DNA of 16,736 nucleotides from an uncultured Clostridia bacterium (lineage in GTDB: Bacteria > Bacillota > Clostridia > Christensenellales > Maliibacteriaceae), in NCBI GenBank assembly GCA_934613185.1, contig CAKTSO010000025.1, forward strand, positions 1-16,736, written 5' to 3'. A program made the position numbers and the translations under genes. Positions 15,315 to 16,736 of this stretch are shown here, one piece after another (position 1 is the stretch's first letter; each line of letters begins with the position of its first letter). The notes under the pieces were generated by a model. It searched no databases, was not told the DNA's origin, and worked only from the letters and a program-made list of their open reading frames with translations.

Positions 15315-15358
15315 CGCAAAAGGGATCAAAGCCCTTGATTTTCAGGGCTTTTTCAAGT
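15315..15358 (+). other. Very short gap where the array leader is expected
   Basis: Only 44 bases separate the cas2 stop from the first repeat, and half of them form a terminator-like hairpin. The repeat orientation puts the leader on this side. Any leader promoter or integration signal must therefore lie in these bases or inside the 3' end of cas2. The best promoter-like match, TTGACG overlapping the cas2 stop, has no good -10 partner. Confidence 0.5.
15328..15353 (+). terminator. Terminator-like hairpin between cas2 and the array
   Basis: AAAGCCCT (15328-15335) pairs with AGGGCTTT (15344-15351) around an 8-base loop, and the T-run ends at 15353 (five T in total). It would end the cas mRNA six bases before the first repeat. 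The stem is moderate and the T-run partly overlaps it, so efficiency is uncertain. Confidence 0.65.
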
Positions 15359-16179
15359 CTTTTCCCCGCACACGCGGGGGTGATCCCAAGATGATGATCT
15401 TCCGTTCTAAAGGAGCGATCTTTTCCCCGCACACGCGGGGGTGATCCCGTCATGTGCATCGAGCTGATGCGCCAGTTCTACTTTTCCCCGCACACGCGGG
15501 GGTGATCCTCTGATTAAGCAGATGCCCGCGTAGGTCGTCGGCTTTTCCCCGCACACGCGGGGGTGATCCCAGACGGACGCGAGGCGTATGTACCGCTGAG
15601 GCCTTTTCCCCGCACACGCGGGGGTGATCCTTTGACCAGTGGACGCGCATGCTGGCCGACGCACTTTTCCCCGCACACGCGGGGGTGATCCTGCCCTCGG
15701 GGAGCGTCAGCACGTCGCCGCTCTCTTTTCCCCGCACACGCGGGGGTGATCCCTTATCCCCATATCCTTCGCGACGCGATTGATGCTTTTCCCCGCACAC
15801 GCGGGGGTGATCCCCGTCGTCTCGCCCGCGTGCGCAAGCCCGTATTCTTTTCCCCGCACACGCGGGGGTGATCCTCGAGTGCGCGGGAAGACGAAGAAAT
15901 GTTTAAGCTTTTCCCCGCACACGCGGGGGTGATCCCCGTTGGTTGGCGGCCGCGGCGGCGCGGGCGGGCTTTTCCCCGCACACGCGGGGGTGATCCCGCG
16001 CTTGAGGCGGCCGGATACGGCCCCGGGGACTTTTCCCCGCACACGCGGGGGTGATCCCCATAATCATCGCTATTATCTGCCTGCGGTGTCCTTTTCCCCG
16101 CACACGCGGGGGTGATCCCGCCTCGAGGCGGCCGGCTTTCTGCTCCGGAGGCTTTTCCCCGCACACGCGGGGGTGATCC

Positions 16180-16218
16180 ATTTGTCCGACTCCCAGCCGC
16201 CAGAGGCCGGAGTGGAGG
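16180..16218 (+). other. Unusual 39-nt spacer (spacer 14)
   Basis: This spacer is six bases longer than all 21 other complete spacers and is the only one that begins with A. Both flanking repeats are perfect, so this is not a repeat-boundary artefact. Confidence 0.9.
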
Positions 16219-16401
16219 CTTTTCCCCGCACACGCGGGGGTGATCCTCCACAAGTACGGCGAGCTCGACGACGGGCTCGCTTTTCCCCGCACACGCGGGG
16301 GTGATCCCATATAGCTGTACTCCTCATATGTAAAGTGCGTCTTTTCCCCGCACACGCGGGGGTGATCCTTGCCTGTAGCACGCCAGCACCATCTTCTCCA
16401 A

Positions 16402-16429
16402 CTTTTACCCGCACACGCGGGGGTGATCC
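16402..16429 (+). repeat. Single variant repeat (repeat 18)
   Basis: Base 6 of the repeat is A instead of C (CTTTTACCCG). This removes the C6-G21 pair that closes the hairpin next to the predicted Cas6e cut site. All other bases match the consensus. Confidence 0.95.
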
Positions 16430-16490
16430 TAGCTGACAATATCATCAACATTGGAAATCTCACTTTTCCCCGCACACGCGGGGGTGATCC

Positions 16491-16523
16491 CTCACAATCA
16501 CATGATAATGCTCCTTTTTCGGC
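16491..16523 (-). other. Spacer 19, probable plasmid rep target
   Basis: Read on the minus strand, one open frame gives PKKEHYHVIV. This resembles the HUH motif region of pMV158/pLS1-type RepB proteins (KKAHYHVLYI, from memory). Targeting of a rolling-circle plasmid rep gene is inferred. Confidence 0.5.
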
Positions 16524-16736
16524 CTTTTCCCCGCACACGCGGGGGTGATCCCTTTCCCGTCGCCGCGCCGAAAGTATCTTGCAGCTTTTCCCCGCACACG
16601 CGGGGGTGATCCCGGCATGCCGCCCACGTCCCCGCGTATCTGCGGCTTTTCCCCGCACACGCGGGGGTGATCCTCGCACTTCCGGCGCAGGTCTCAGCGT
16701 GGACGGCTTTTCCCCGCACACGCGGGGGTGATCCCT

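Larger units (their letters stand above)
15359..16736 (+). CRISPR. Type I-E CRISPR array, 23 repeats visible, open at right edge
   Basis: Repeats are 28 bp: CTTTT, then a stem CCCCGC, loop ACAC, stem GCGGGG, then GTGATCC. They start at 15359 and recur every 61 bases to 16152, then at 16219 and every 61 bases to 16707. All 23 are identical except the one at 16402. There are 22 full spacers, 21 of 33 nt and one of 39 nt, and no spacer is repeated. By analogy with E. coli, Cas6e should cut after GCGGGG, leaving an 8-nt 5' handle GUGAUCC plus the next base. That next base is C or T in every 33-nt spacer. The orientation (stem, then the handle) places transcription on the plus strand, with the cas-proximal end as the leader end. 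Confidence 0.98.

Noticed and set aside
15311..15340. Possible array promoter with TTGACG over the cas2 stop
   Set aside because: The best -10 candidates at 17-18 bases (CTTGAT, TTGATT) match consensus at only two or three positions and lie in the hairpin.
15407..16721. Several minus-strand reading frames with repeated ITPACAGK, DHPRVCGEK and SPPRVRGK peptides
   Set aside because: These are translations of the CRISPR repeats in three frames (the 61-base period shifts the frame by one each time). They are a well-known class of spurious proteins.

Overview
The window looks like the chromosome of a GC-rich member of the Clostridia (Bacillota). I infer this from the VanW/YoaR-type envelope protein, strong AGGAGG-like ribosome binding sites, TTGACA/TATAAT promoters, T-rich intrinsic terminators and Clostridia-like ThrC and TrpS proteins. 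The exact taxon cannot be read from the sequence. Its main content is a complete type I-E CRISPR-Cas locus followed by a long repeat array that runs off the right edge.

Layout. Positions 1-305 are non-coding. They hold a near-consensus minus-strand promoter that fires out of the left edge and the terminator of the next gene. Positions 306-2099 (minus) encode a membrane-anchored VanW-family protein. A divergent intergenic region (2100-2339) carries a promoter in each direction. A plus-strand operon follows: a small P-loop ATPase of unknown role, threonine synthase (thrC), tryptophanyl-tRNA synthetase (trpS) and a phosphinothricin-acetyltransferase-like GNAT enzyme, closed by an intrinsic terminator at 5788-5831. 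An AT-rich control region (5832-6040) contains two perfect palindromes, a strong promoter and two leader hairpins. Then comes the cas operon: cas3, cas8e (cse1), cse2, cas7e, cas5e, cas6e, cas1, cas2-dnaQ. Its genes overlap or lie within 2 bases of each other, which indicates one transcript with translational coupling.

How the genes work together. Cas8e, Cse2, Cas7, Cas5 and Cas6e should form the Cascade surveillance complex. Cas6e cuts the array transcript at the base of the repeat hairpin. Cas3 is the recruited nuclease-helicase. Cas1 and a Cas2 fused to a DEDDh (DnaQ-like) exonuclease form the spacer-acquisition machine. All catalytic residues I could place are intact, so the system appears functional.

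The array (from 15359) has 23 repeats of 28 bp in view, 22 complete spacers and the start of another. Twenty-one spacers are 33 nt and one is 39 nt. The first spacer base is C or T in every 33-nt spacer; the 39-nt spacer, which begins with A, is the only exception. One spacer encodes a peptide resembling the HUH motif of pMV158-type rolling-circle plasmid Rep proteins. Other points of note are an abrupt AT-rich block inside cas8e, a 44-nt gap with a terminator-like hairpin where the array leader should be, and one repeat with a mutated closing base pair next to the Cas6e cut site. I saw no wholly new system: the locus is a known architecture (I-E with Cas2-DnaQ) with several unusual details.
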